DNA of 21,653 bases from an uncultured Oscillospiraceae bacterium. GTDB lineage: Bacteria > Bacillota > Clostridia > Oscillospirales > Oscillospiraceae. Both the position numbers and the translations under genes were made by a program. The stretch spans positions 1-21,653 of the forward strand of contig CAKUPH010000036.1 of the NCBI GenBank assembly GCA_934675115.1, in the 5' to 3' direction. Below the pieces are notes generated by a model. That model did not search any database. It worked only from the letters and a program-made list of their open reading frames with translations, and was not told the origin of the DNA. Shown here piece by piece: positions 14,776 to 21,653 of this stretch. Position 1 is the stretch's first letter; every line of letters starts with the position of its first letter.

Positions 14776-14832
14776 CAAAAAGCACAAGGCCCGCAACCTT
14801 CCCGGCGCGGGCCTTGTGCTTACAGTTTTTTC
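14776..14832 (-). terminator. Terminator of the sigma/DUF4179 operon
   Basis: AGCACAAGGCCCGC (14781-14794) and GCGGGCCTTGTGCT (14807-14820) form a perfect 14-bp stem with a 12-base loop. On the minus strand it is followed by TTTTTGTG. It begins 12 bases after the DUF4179 gene stop and separates that operon from the recombinase gene. Confidence 0.88.
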
Positions 14833-16173
14833 TCAGTAAACGGTGATCTCCATGGGCGTCTCCAGACTGTACCACAGCGTCCGGCTCAGCCGGAGGGTCA
14901 CGGTGTCGTAGGCGTAGTCCGGGTTCAAAAAGACATAGGGGGTCATGATGTCCAGATCATCGCGGGTGCCCACGCCGCCCTGGGTGCAGTAGTACTCCTC
15001 CCCCGTTGGGTCGAAGTAGGTCCAAGCGAACAGATCACCGGCCCCGGAGCCGTGCAGCGGCGCCTCAAACGCCAGTCTGATGCTTTTCTCATCGCCGTCG
15101 CGGTATACGCCGGTGAGCTTCGCGCCCTCCGGCAGGCCCGACGCCGTCTTGTGCACCAGATCCACCGTCACGTCCCGCTTGTCCGGGTCCAGCCACGAAA
15201 CGCCGGTGACGCACAGGGTCAGGTGCTTTGCCTTGGAGAACCACGGACTGGCCACCCGGCGGTCGAAGGCAAAGCCCGTCACCGGGTCGCTGTACCCGCC
15301 GATGCCGCCCTCCATCTCGTAGCGGTTTCCGTCGTCGTCCTCCAGATAAAATTCCAGATCCTTCAGGCGCATGGTGTTGTCCCCGCTGTCCCCAAGCTTG
15401 AGCCGGGCGTGGGTGGGATAGATCTCCAACGTCTCCACGTAGATGTGCTGGCCGTCCAGCTCCAGCCAGCGGCCGATCTCGCACACCTTGCCGCTGGCGG
15501 TGTACGCCGGGTCGAAGCTGATGTCGAAGGTGAACTCCGTGCCCGTCGGTTCGGTGTCCGCGGGCCGCCCGGCCTCGGCCACGGCGGTCAGGCTCTCGAA
15601 GGGATAGGCCCGGAAGGTGATGGTCATGTGGTCGGGCACCTGATTTTTGTCGTTGAAGTCGATGATATACCGGCGCAGCTCGCCGTTTTCCTCCTGCTGG
15701 CCCTCCGTGACCACCGCGAATTCCCGGCCGCCCACGTCGATGTCGTAGTTGAGCACGGTGTAGGGCTTCGTTTTGTCGTCGTTCTTTACGGAGACGAACA
15801 GGTTCACCTGCTGCTGATCCACGATGACGTATTCCGCCGTCATGGTGATGCCGTTTTTCGTCTGTCTCTGGCCGATGACCTGCACGTAGTCGTTTTCCAC
15901 CGCCCGGCTCAGGCTCCCCGACCAGTCCACCGCCGCCGCCAGATCGCCCAGCACCGGGATGCCGGAGCAGGCCAGCGCGAAGGTGGGCACCGTGTTCACC
16001 AGCAGCACAAATGCGGCGAACACCCCCGCAAGGCTCCCCAGCGGCAGGCCCCAGCGCCGCGCCCGGCGGCTGCTCTTCGCCCGGGCCCGCGCCCGGGTCA
16101 CGGTGTATTCCAGCTCCGCCGGGGTATTGTCCAGTTCCCGGTCCAGCGCTTCAAATTCTTCCATCCGGTTCAT
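14833..16173 (-). CDS. DUF4179-domain membrane protein, probable anti-sigma factor of the adjacent ECF sigma
   Basis: The 446-residue product starts with a short Glu-rich cytoplasmic segment and a strongly basic stretch ('RARARAKSSRRARR'). A single membrane helix follows at about 41-66 ('LPLGSLAGVFAAFVLLVNTV'). The large extracytoplasmic part opens with the DUF4179 signature 'VPTFALACSGIPVLGDLAAA' and continues with a mostly beta-strand region. DUF4179 proteins are regularly encoded after ECF sigma factors in Firmicutes, where they are thought to hold the sigma factor at the membrane until a signal arrives; the signal is unknown. The start codon overlaps the sigma stop codon (ATGA at 16170-16173), and AGGAGG lies 8 bases upstream, so translation of the pair is coupled. 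A strong terminator follows. Confidence 0.87.
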   Translation of the reverse strand: MNRMEEFEALDRELDNTPAELEYTVTRARARAKSSRRARRWGLPLGSLAGVFAAFVLLVNTVPTFALACSGIPVLGDLAAAVDWSGSLSRAVENDYVQVIGQRQTKNGITMTAEYVIVDQQQVNLFVSVKNDDKTKPYTVLNYDIDVGGREFAVVTEGQQEENGELRRYIIDFNDKNQVPDHMTITFRAYPFESLTAVAEAGRPADTEPTGTEFTFDISFDPAYTASGKVCEIGRWLELDGQHIYVETLEIYPTHARLKLGDSGDNTMRLKDLEFYLEDDDGNRYEMEGGIGGYSDPVTGFAFDRRVASPWFSKAKHLTLCVTGVSWLDPDKRDVTVDLVHKTASGLPEGAKLTGVYRDGDEKSIRLAFEAPLHGSGAGDLFAWTYFDPTGEEYYCTQGGVGTRDDLDIMTPYVFLNPDYAYDTVTLRLSRTLWYSLETPMEITVY

Positions 16174-16673
16174 GTCTCTGCCTCCTCTCCAAGCTCCAGC
16201 CGCAGCAGGGCCAGCGCCCGCCGCTGGCGGCCCGCCGCCGTCCCCTGAGGGATGCGCAGGATGTCCGCCGTCTCCGCGAGGGTGTACCCGGAAAAATACC
16301 GCAGGGCCACCACCGCCCGCAGCTCCCGGGGCAGGCGCTCCACCGCCTCCCGAAGGGGCAGGGCGTCAAACTGCTCCGCCGCCGTCTCCGGAAGCTCTTC
16401 GGTGGCCAGCTCCCGCTTTCTCCGCCGCAGCTCGTTGTTGCACTCATTCATTAAAATTCTTGTCATCCACGTGGCGAAATACTCCGGCTTTTTGAGCTTC
16501 TTGCAGCTTAAAAAGCCCTTGTATACCGCCTCGTCCACCGCGTCCAGCGCGGCGCTCTCTCCGCCGAGATACATCCGGGCGGTGCGGTACAGCCGCTTTT
16601 TGAGCTCCTGCACCCGCTCCGCGTATTCCTGTTCGTTCAGGGCGCCCGCCCCCTTTCTGAAAGGTCCTTTCAC
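16170..16673 (-). CDS. ECF-type RNA polymerase sigma factor
   Basis: The product has 167 residues from GTG 16673. Sigma region 2 spans about 25-85, with the core-binding and -10 recognition part 'KLKKPEYFATWMTRILMNEC'. Region 4 spans about 105-160 and contains a helix-turn-helix ('GYTLAETADILRIPQGTAAG'). The length and lack of regions 1 and 3 fit ECF sigma factors, which direct RNA polymerase to stress or envelope promoters. It is coupled to the DUF4179 gene by an ATGA overlap. The GTG has no clear ribosome binding site. AAAGGGGG lies 8 bases before an in-frame CTG at 16637 that would give (M)NEQEYAERV, the usual-looking N-terminus of this group, so the true start may be that CTG. The gene is divergent from mutY. 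Confidence 0.9.
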   Translation of the reverse strand: MKGPFRKGAGALNEQEYAERVQELKKRLYRTARMYLGGESAALDAVDEAVYKGFLSCKKLKKPEYFATWMTRILMNECNNELRRRKRELATEELPETAAEQFDALPLREAVERLPRELRAVVALRYFSGYTLAETADILRIPQGTAAGRQRRALALLRLELGEEAET

Positions 16674-16710
16674 CTGTTAGACGGGGAGCGGGCCTGTTTT
16701 TATCACGCCA

Positions 16711-16739
16711 TTGAAAAAATTTTTTCCTCAGGGTATAAT
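16711..16739 (+). promoter_or_regulatory. Sigma-A promoter of mutY
   Basis: TTGAAA (16711-16716), a 17-base spacer and a perfect TATAAT (16734-16739) make a near-consensus promoter. Transcription should start near 16746, about 34 bases before the GTG start codon. Confidence 0.88.
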
Positions 16740-16779
16740 GTTCCGGATCGATCTCATCATAACACACAGGAGGCCGCCA

Positions 16780-17841
16780 GTGGAACCCTTACATCAGCTC
16801 CCCATCCCGCTGCTGGAATGGTATCGGGACAACGCCCGCCGCCTGCCGTGGCGGGACGAGCCCACCGCCTATCACGTCTGGGTGTCCGAGGTCATGCTCC
16901 AGCAGACCCGGGTGGCGGCGGTGCTGGACTATTACCGCCGCTTTATGGCGGAGGTGCCCGACGTGGAAACGCTGGCCGCCCTGCCGGAGGAGCGGCTCAT
17001 GAAGCTGTGGCAGGGGCTGGGGTACTACTCCCGGGCCCGGAATTTGCAGGCCGCCGCCCGGCAGATCATGGACGAGCATGGCGGCGTGTTCCCGTCCGAC
17101 TACCGGAGCATCCGCGCCCTCAAGGGCGTGGGCGACTACACCGCCGGAGCCATCTGCTCCATCGCCTTCGGCCTGCCGGAGCCAGCGGTGGACGGCAACG
17201 TCCTCCGGGTGGCGGCCCGGATCACCGGAGACGGCGGCGACATCACCTCCCCCGCCATGAAAAAGCGAGTGACGGAGGGGCTGCGGGCCATCATCCCCCT
17301 GAGCGCCCCCGGGGCCTTCACTCAGGCCATGATGGAGCTTGGGGCCACGGTTTGCCTGCCCAACGGCGCGCCCCTGTGCCCGCGCTGCCCCGCCGCCCCC
17401 TTCTGCGCCGCCCTCCGGGACGGCCGCATCGCCGAGCTGCCCGTCAAGGCCCCGAAAAAGCCCCGCCGCGTCGAGGAGCGGACGGTGTGGTTCCTGTTCC
17501 ACGGCAGCGCCGTCGCCCTCCGCCGCCGCCCGGCAAAGGGCCTGCTGGCCGGGCTGTGGGAGTTCCCCAACGAGCTGACGCCGGAGCTACCCGTGGCATG
17601 GGGCGTCGTCCCCCTGTCCGACGAGTACGGCGGGCAGGCAAAGCACATCTTCACCCACATCGAATGGCGCATGACCGCCCGGATCGTCCAGACTGCCGGG
17701 CCGGAGCTTCCGGAGGGCTGGGTGTGGGCGGACGCGGACGAACTGCGGCATACCTACGCCGTTCCCAACGCCTTCGACGGCTTCCGCGCCCTTTTAGATG
17801 AAGGACTGAGACCACAGGGAGGGACCCTTTTTGATCTGTAA
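16780..17841 (+). CDS. mutY: A/G-specific adenine DNA glycosylase MutY
   Basis: MutY removes adenine mispaired with 8-oxoguanine, preventing G:C to T:A mutations. The 353-residue product has the helix-hairpin-helix glycosylase domain with the catalytic Glu in 'WVSEVMLQQTRV', the hairpin 'LKGVGDYTAGAI' and the catalytic Asp in 'AVDGNVLRVAAR'. A 4Fe-4S loop follows ('CLPNGAPLCPRCPAAPFC'), with a first spacing of seven residues where E. coli MutY has six. The C-terminal half is the NUDIX-like 8-oxoG recognition domain ('GLLAGLWEFPNE', 'HIFTHIEWRM'). GTG 16780 is the start because AGGAGG lies 7 bases upstream and the promoter sits in any longer frame. The gene overlaps the radical SAM gene by 11 bases. 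Confidence 0.96.
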   Translation: MEPLHQLPIPLLEWYRDNARRLPWRDEPTAYHVWVSEVMLQQTRVAAVLDYYRRFMAEVPDVETLAALPEERLMKLWQGLGYYSRARNLQAAARQIMDEHGGVFPSDYRSIRALKGVGDYTAGAICSIAFGLPEPAVDGNVLRVAARITGDGGDITSPAMKKRVTEGLRAIIPLSAPGAFTQAMMELGATVCLPNGAPLCPRCPAAPFCAALRDGRIAELPVKAPKKPRRVEERTVWFLFHGSAVALRRRPAKGLLAGLWEFPNELTPELPVAWGVVPLSDEYGGQAKHIFTHIEWRMTARIVQTAGPELPEGWVWADADELRHTYAVPNAFDGFRALLDEGLRPQGGTLFDL

Positions 17842-18709
17842 CCTCTGTCCCCGCCGCTGCGGGGCGCTGCGGGACGAGACTCACGGCGAGGGCTGGTGCC
17901 GGATGCCCGACGCCCTCACCGTGGCCCGGGCCGCCCTCCATATGTGGGAGGAACCATGCCTGTCCGGTACAAACGGGGCGGGCACCGTGTTTTTCTCCGG
18001 CTGCACGCTGGGCTGCGTGTTCTGCCAGAACGGGCAGATCAGCCACGAAAACTACGGGAAGGTCATCACCGAGAATCGTCTGTACGAAATTTTCGCCGGT
18101 CTGGCCGCGCAGGGCGCCCACAACATCGAGCTGGTCACCCCCACCCAGTTCACCCACATCCTCAGCCGGGTGCTGGAGCGGCCCGTCCCCGGCGGCCTGC
18201 CGGTGGTGTGGAACAGCGGCGGGTACGAGTCCCTGTCCGCCCTCCGCACTCTGGAGGGCAAGGTGGACATCTACCTGCCCGACCTGAAATACGTCACCCC
18301 GGAAAAGGGGGCACGCTACTCCGCCGCGGCGGACTACCCGGAGGCGGCCAAGGCCGCCGTGCTGGAGATGTACCGCCAGCGGGGGCCGGCGCGGTTCGAG
18401 GGGGAGCTGCTGAAAAGCGGCGTCATCATCCGGCACCTGCTCCTTCCCGGCGGCCTTGCCGAGGCCAAGCGGGTGATGGACTGGGTGTCGGAGCAGTTCC
18501 CGCCCGGGGCGGTGCTGTTCTCCCTCATGGCCCAGTACACCCCCATGGGCGACCTGTCCGCCTGCCCGGAGATCAGCCGCTCCCTGCGGCCCAGCGAGGC
18601 CCGCGCCGCCCGGCAGTACATGGCGGATGTGGGGCTGTCCGGCTATGTGCAGGATCTGGAGTCCACGGGCGAGGGCTTTATCCCGGCCTTTGACCTCACC
18701 GGGCTGTAA
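17831..18709 (+). CDS. PflX-like radical SAM protein (pyruvate-formate-lyase-activase-related, COG1313)
   Basis: The 292-residue product carries the radical SAM motif CxxxCxxC as 'CTLGCVFCQN' (C58, C62, C65), which binds a 4Fe-4S cluster and S-adenosylmethionine. An N-terminal cysteine cluster, 'CNLCPRRCG' (C3, C6, C10) plus C23, is typical of the COG1313 family. Other hallmarks are 'HMWEEPCLSG', 'NIELVTPTQFTHI', 'VWNSGGYES', 'DIYLPDLKY', 'IIRHLLLPGG' and 'SLMAQYTPMG'. These proteins are related to pyruvate formate-lyase activating enzymes, but their target is not established, and no glycyl-radical enzyme gene is in view. The start is a TTG at 17831 inside the end of mutY, with GGGAGGGA upstream, so it is probably co-transcribed and translationally coupled with mutY. 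Confidence 0.9.
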   Translation: MICNLCPRRCGALRDETHGEGWCRMPDALTVARAALHMWEEPCLSGTNGAGTVFFSGCTLGCVFCQNGQISHENYGKVITENRLYEIFAGLAAQGAHNIELVTPTQFTHILSRVLERPVPGGLPVVWNSGGYESLSALRTLEGKVDIYLPDLKYVTPEKGARYSAAADYPEAAKAAVLEMYRQRGPARFEGELLKSGVIIRHLLLPGGLAEAKRVMDWVSEQFPPGAVLFSLMAQYTPMGDLSACPEISRSLRPSEARAARQYMADVGLSGYVQDLESTGEGFIPAFDLTGL

Positions 18710-18737
18710 TTGCGGAGAAATCCGCTGAAAAAAGGCA

Positions 18738-18766
18738 TTGCGTTTGGTGTCAAGACAGCTTATAAT
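18738..18766 (+). promoter_or_regulatory. Sigma-A promoter of pncB
   Basis: TTGCGT (18738-18743), a 17-base spacer and a perfect TATAAT (18761-18766) lie between the radical SAM stop and the pncB start. They give pncB its own transcript with a leader of about 24 bases. Confidence 0.8.
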
Positions 18767-18796
18767 AGGCTTACTTTAACAAAGGTGGATAACTCA

Positions 18797-20224
18797 ATGA
18801 AACATGACGTCAACTACACCATGCTCTTCGATTTTTATGAGCTGACCATGGGCAACGGCTATTTCCAGACCGGCCTGAAGGACCGCATCTGCTACTTCGA
18901 CGTATTTTTCCGCAACGTCCCCGACGGCGGCGGCTTCGCAATTGCCGCGGGTCTGGATCAGGTCATCCAGTACATCAAAAATCTCCACTTCGATCAGGAG
19001 GATGTGGATTACCTGCGCACCAAAGGCGTGTTCTCCGAGGAATTTCTGGACTTTCTGCTGACCTTCCGCTTCACCGGCGACATCTGGGCCGTGCCTGAGG
19101 GAACCCCCATCTTCCCCCGGGAGCCTATCCTCACCGTCCGCGCCCCCGCCATTCAGGCCCAGTTTATCGAAACTTACGTCCTGCTGGCCCTAAACCATCA
19201 GTCCCTCATCGCCACTAAGTCCAACCGCATCGTCCGGGCCGCCGAGGGCCGGGCAGTGTCCGAGTTCGGCTCCCGCCGGGCACAGGGGGCCGACGGCGCT
19301 CTGCTGGGCGCCCGGGCAAGCTACATCGCCGGCTGTGCCGGCACCGCCTGCGCCATGGCCGACCAGATGTTCCGCACCCCCGCCACCGGCACCATGGCCC
19401 ACTCGTGGGTGCAGATGTTCCCCGACGAGTACACCGCCTTCAAGACCTACTGCCAGATCTACCCCACCGCCGCCGTCCTGCTGGTGGACACCTACAATGT
19501 CCTGCACTCCGGTGTGCCCAACGCCATCCGCGCCTTCAAGGAGGCGGGCATCACAAAGGGCGGCATCCGCATCGACTCCGGCGACCTTGCCTACCTGTCC
19601 CGGAAGGCCCGGAGGATGCTGGACGACGCGGGCCTTCCCGACATCCGCATCATCGCCTCCAACTCGCTGGATGAGTATATCATCCAGGACTTGCTCAAAC
19701 AGGGCGCGCGGATCGACGGCTTCGGCGTGGGTGAGCGGCTCATCACCTCCAAGTCCGAGCCGGTGTTCGGCGGCGTATACAAGCTGGCCGCCATTGAGGA
19801 CGAGAACGGCAACATCATCCCCAAGATCAAGATCAGCGAGAACCCCTCCAAAATCACCATCCCCCACTTCAAGAAGGTCTACCGCCTGTTTGAGAACGCC
19901 ACCGGCAAAGCCATGGCCGACTATGTCTGCCTGCACAGTGAAGAGCCAGACTTCACCCAGCCGCTGGAGCTGTTCGACCCGGAGGCCACGTGGAAGCGCA
20001 AGACCGTCACCGACTTCACCGCCGTGCCTCTGCTGGTGCCCATTTTCGAGAAGGGTGAGCAGGTGTACCAGTCCCCGGCCATCGAGGACATCCGCGCCTA
20101 CTGCGCCGAGCAGGTGGACAAGCAGTGGGAGGAAGTCAAGCGGTTCGAGAATCCCCACAACTATTACGTCGACCTGTCCCAGACCCTCTGGGACGTCCGG
20201 GAGGACCTCCTCAAGCAGCATTAA
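18797..20224 (+). CDS. pncB: Nicotinate phosphoribosyltransferase
   Basis: This enzyme makes nicotinate mononucleotide from nicotinate and PRPP in the NAD salvage (Preiss-Handler) pathway, in the cytoplasm. The 475-residue product starts 'MKHDVNYTMLFDFYELTMGN', the classic N-terminus of the family ('TDLYxLTM'-like). It contains 'SEFGSRRAQGADGAL', the His-containing 'GTMAHSWVQMF' that carries the regulatory phospho-histidine in the family, 'LLVDTYNVL', 'IRIDSGDLAYLS' and 'FGVGERLIT' for phosphoribosyl binding. Its length fits the bacterial long form. ATG 18797 is chosen because AAAGGTGG lies 8 bases before it and the promoter occupies the longer upstream frame. A stem-loop terminator follows, so it is probably monocistronic. 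Confidence 0.96.
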   Translation: MKHDVNYTMLFDFYELTMGNGYFQTGLKDRICYFDVFFRNVPDGGGFAIAAGLDQVIQYIKNLHFDQEDVDYLRTKGVFSEEFLDFLLTFRFTGDIWAVPEGTPIFPREPILTVRAPAIQAQFIETYVLLALNHQSLIATKSNRIVRAAEGRAVSEFGSRRAQGADGALLGARASYIAGCAGTACAMADQMFRTPATGTMAHSWVQMFPDEYTAFKTYCQIYPTAAVLLVDTYNVLHSGVPNAIRAFKEAGITKGGIRIDSGDLAYLSRKARRMLDDAGLPDIRIIASNSLDEYIIQDLLKQGARIDGFGVGERLITSKSEPVFGGVYKLAAIEDENGNIIPKIKISENPSKITIPHFKKVYRLFENATGKAMADYVCLHSEEPDFTQPLELFDPEATWKRKTVTDFTAVPLLVPIFEKGEQVYQSPAIEDIRAYCAEQVDKQWEEVKRFENPHNYYVDLSQTLWDVREDLLKQH

Positions 20225-20239
20225 AATACGAAAATCTTC

Positions 20240-20278
20240 AGCCGCCTCCGGATATAATCCGGGGGCGGCTTGCTATTT
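20240..20278 (+). terminator. Stem-loop terminator after pncB
   Basis: Positions 20240-20252 and 20258-20270 form a 13-bp stem with one wobble pair and a 5-base loop, followed by TGCTATTTG. It lies 15 bases after the pncB stop. The T tract is short, so termination may be incomplete. Confidence 0.75.
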
Positions 20279-20307
20279 GCAGTCCCGGATAAAAATTTCC
20301 TGAAACA

Positions 20308-20340
20308 TGACAGAGGGTGTCAGGGTTTCCGCATTATAAT
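20308..20340 (+). promoter_or_regulatory. Promoter region of the small zinc-ribbon gene, with a short dyad
   Basis: A perfect TATAAT at 20335-20340 lies 29 bases before the ATG. No good -35 is present. Instead a short dyad TGACA-GAGGG-TGTCA (20308-20322) overlaps the -35 area and could be an activator or repressor site. The dyad may be chance. Confidence 0.45.
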
Positions 20341-20369
20341 GTAACCATCAACAACAGGGAGGTCCAACA

Positions 20370-20639
20370 ATGGATTACACAAACATGAAGTTCTGCCAGT
20401 CCTGCGGGATGCCCTTGACCCCGGAATGCGAGTACGGCACCGAGGCCGACGGCTCTAGGAGCACCGATTACTGCTCCTACTGCTACCAGAACGGCGCGTT
20501 CTGCGGCGAGATGACCATGGAGGACATGATCGACTTCTGCGCCGGGCCCATGGCGGAGCACACCCCCGGCATGACGAAGGAGCAGGCCAAGGAGCAGATG
20601 CGGAAATTCTTCCCCATGCTCAAGCGCTGGAACCACTAA
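20370..20639 (+). CDS. Small putative zinc-ribbon domain protein
   Basis: The 89-residue product fits the 'putative zinc ribbon' family (PF12674-like). It opens with 'KFCQSCGMPLT' (C9, C12) and has a second pair 'YCSYC' (C35, C38) followed by 'NGAFCGEMTMEDMI' (C45). The C-terminal third is a helical tail with 'GMTKEQAKEQMRKFFPMLKR'. The four paired cysteines would hold one zinc. It has no signal peptide. Members of this family occur alone or attached to transcription factors; the molecular role is unknown. GGGAGG sits 8 bases before ATG 20370, and a terminator follows, so it is expressed as a single gene. Confidence 0.88.
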   Translation: MDYTNMKFCQSCGMPLTPECEYGTEADGSRSTDYCSYCYQNGAFCGEMTMEDMIDFCAGPMAEHTPGMTKEQAKEQMRKFFPMLKRWNH

Positions 20640-20653
20640 GGAAAACAGCTTTG

Positions 20654-20690
20654 AAAAGAGCGGACTGCCGGGCAGTCCGCTCTTTTCGTC
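20654..20690 (+). terminator. Rho-independent terminator after the small zinc-ribbon gene
   Basis: AAAAGAGCGGACTG (20654-20667) and CAGTCCGCTCTTTT (20673-20686) form a perfect 14-bp stem with the loop CCGGG, ending in a short T run. It could work in both directions. Confidence 0.88.
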
Positions 20691-20743
20691 ATTCTCTGAA
20701 TTCGTTAATCTAATTTCAATAATTATATTTTATGGTTTCTCTC

Positions 20744-20772
20744 TTGATATTATATCATAACGGTGGTATACT
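20744..20772 (+). promoter_or_regulatory. Sigma-A promoter of the hemolysin III family gene
   Basis: TTGATA (20744-20749), a 17-base spacer and TATACT (20767-20772) lie in an AT-rich stretch 38 bases before the start codon. Confidence 0.75.
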
Positions 20773-20809
20773 ATGTTTATCCTGAAAGCATTGAAAGGAA
20801 GCGCAAGTC

Positions 20810-21547
20810 ATGGAATACGCCGCCGTTCCTGATCCTTTTGACCTGAATACCGTCCACTCTCACCGCCGCCTCCGCCCGCAGGAGCAGGGCCGCGATCCAT
20901 ACGACGGGCTCCGCCCCTGGTCGGCCATCACCCATGGCGTGGGCGCGGCGCTGGCCCTGCTGGGCACCGTCCTGCTGCTGGTCCGGGCCGCCCTCACCGG
21001 GGCCGGCCCGTGGAAGCTGGTGTCCTTCGCCGTATACGGTCTGTCCATGATCGGGCTGTATACCGCCTCCACCCTGTACCACTGCGTCAACACCACAGTG
21101 CGGGGCCGGATCAACCTGCGGAAATACGACCACACCTCTATTTATTTTCTCATCGCCGGGACCTATACCCCCATCTGCCTGACCGTGCTGCGGGGCCCGT
21201 GGGGCTGGTCGCTGTTCGGCGTCATCTGGGCGCTGGCCATCGCGGGCATTTTTATGAGCCTGTTCTGGATCAACTGCCCCCGGAAGCTCACCTCCACCAT
21301 CTATATCTCCATGGGCTGGCTGGCCATCATCGCCATCTGGCCCCTGTGGCAGACCGTCGGCTCCACCGGGCTGTTCTGGCTGCTGCTGGGCGGTCTGCTG
21401 TATACCGTAGGCGGCGTGCTGTACGCCCTCAAGTGGCCCGGCCGGAACAACCCCCGCTTCGGCTGCCACGAGATCTTCCACGTGTTCATCGTCCTCGGCT
21501 CCATCGCCCACTTCATGCTGATATACCGGGTGATCCTGCCCTTCTAA
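20810..21547 (+). CDS. Hemolysin III / TrhA (PAQR-type) integral membrane protein
   Basis: The 245-residue product has a polar N-terminus of about 38 residues and then about seven hydrophobic helices, the usual plan of the HlyIII/PAQR family. Family motifs are visible in order: 'AITHGVGA', 'STLYHCVN', 'KYDHTSIYFLIAGTYTPICL' and the C-terminal 'GCHEIFHVFIVLGSIAHF'. The His of STLYH and the two His of HEIFH are the presumed metal ligands of the superfamily. The name comes from a Bacillus cereus haemolysin, but most bacterial members are not toxins and are linked to membrane fluidity or lipid homeostasis. AAGGAAG lies 8 bases before ATG 20810. The gene has its own promoter and a strong terminator. 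Confidence 0.95.
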   Translation: MEYAAVPDPFDLNTVHSHRRLRPQEQGRDPYDGLRPWSAITHGVGAALALLGTVLLLVRAALTGAGPWKLVSFAVYGLSMIGLYTASTLYHCVNTTVRGRINLRKYDHTSIYFLIAGTYTPICLTVLRGPWGWSLFGVIWALAIAGIFMSLFWINCPRKLTSTIYISMGWLAIIAIWPLWQTVGSTGLFWLLLGGLLYTVGGVLYALKWPGRNNPRFGCHEIFHVFIVLGSIAHFMLIYRVILPF

Positions 21548-21560
21548 ATCCCATAGCGCC

Positions 21561-21600
21561 AAATCGCCCCGCGGCTCACCGCCGCGGGGCGATTTTTTGT
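21561..21600 (+). terminator. Rho-independent terminator after the hemolysin III gene
   Basis: AAATCGCCCCGCGGC (21561-21575) and GCCGCGGGGCGATTT (21581-21595) form a perfect 15-bp stem with the loop TCACC, followed by further T residues. It separates convergent genes and could also terminate the leftward gene. Confidence 0.93.
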
Positions 21601-21601
21601 C

Positions 21602-21653
21602 TCAGAACGGCAGGCTGCCGTCCCCTTCCTCCTCCGGCTCCCGCCGGGGAGCC
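21602..21653 (-). CDS. ssb: C-terminal tail of a minus-strand gene, probably single-stranded DNA-binding protein
   Basis: Reading leftward from the window edge, the last 16 codons before TGA (21602-21604) encode APRREPEEEGDGSLPF. A proline- and acid-rich tail ending in an acidic stretch and Leu-Pro-Phe is the protein-interaction tip of bacterial SSB, which ends in similar forms such as DDDLPF or DDDIPF. Only this tail is visible, so the identification rests on one short motif. The rest of the gene lies to the right of the window. Confidence 0.6.
   Translation of the reverse strand, partial: APRREPEEEGDGSLPF

Overview
The window reads as chromosomal DNA of a GC-rich member of the Clostridia, probably a gut Oscillospiraceae-type bacterium (Flavonifractor/Intestinimonas/Lawsonibacter-like). 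This placement is an inference. It rests on AGGAGG-type ribosome binding sites, high GC in coding DNA with AT-rich promoters, SLH-anchored surface proteins with BspA-type leucine-rich repeats, an ECF sigma/DUF4179 pair, and a LytS-type kinase paired with a SARP-like response regulator. No rRNA, tRNA, CRISPR array or insertion sequence was seen.

Layout. 1-2787 (+): the 3' end of a D-2-hydroxyacid dehydrogenase, a LysR regulator and a MATE exporter; the last two are probably co-transcribed. 2800-2950: three consecutive stem-loops between convergent genes. 2982-11011 (-): a 1781-residue SLH/LRR surface protein, a tiny four-cysteine protein, an SLH-anchored metalloprotease with anthrax-lethal-factor-like zinc motifs, and a protein made of five zinc-ribbon repeats. 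11165-13216 (-): a response regulator and histidine kinase. 13217-13769: an AT-rich non-coding region. 13770-14609 (-): a tyrosine recombinase. 14833-16673 (-): an ECF sigma factor and its DUF4179 membrane partner. 16780-21547 (+): mutY, a PflX-like radical SAM protein, pncB, a small zinc-ribbon protein and a hemolysin III family protein. The last 52 bases encode what looks like the C-terminal tail of SSB on the minus strand.

The most interesting part is 13399-14609. Three copies of the 18-bp sequence ACATAATTTTTGTTATGT (two direct, one inverted) resemble tyrosine-recombinase core sites: inverted arms around an identical asymmetric 6-bp spacer, much like dif. The inverted pair bounds 264 or 297 bp that contain a good promoter candidate aimed at the kinase/regulator operon, plus a terminator-like hairpin. 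A tyrosine recombinase gene lies 38 bp away. This is the architecture of an invertible-promoter phase switch, here probably controlling a two-component system. The targets of that system are unknown; the nearby surface-protein cluster is only a guess.

The second point of interest is the SLH-linked protease. It has HELGH followed 40 residues later by SEFFAEAY, matching the zinc-binding layout of anthrax lethal factor and Pro-Pro endopeptidases (family M34), and is encoded in tandem with a giant SLH protein. That neighbour contains no Pro-Pro dipeptide, so it is not an obvious substrate by the PPEP precedent.
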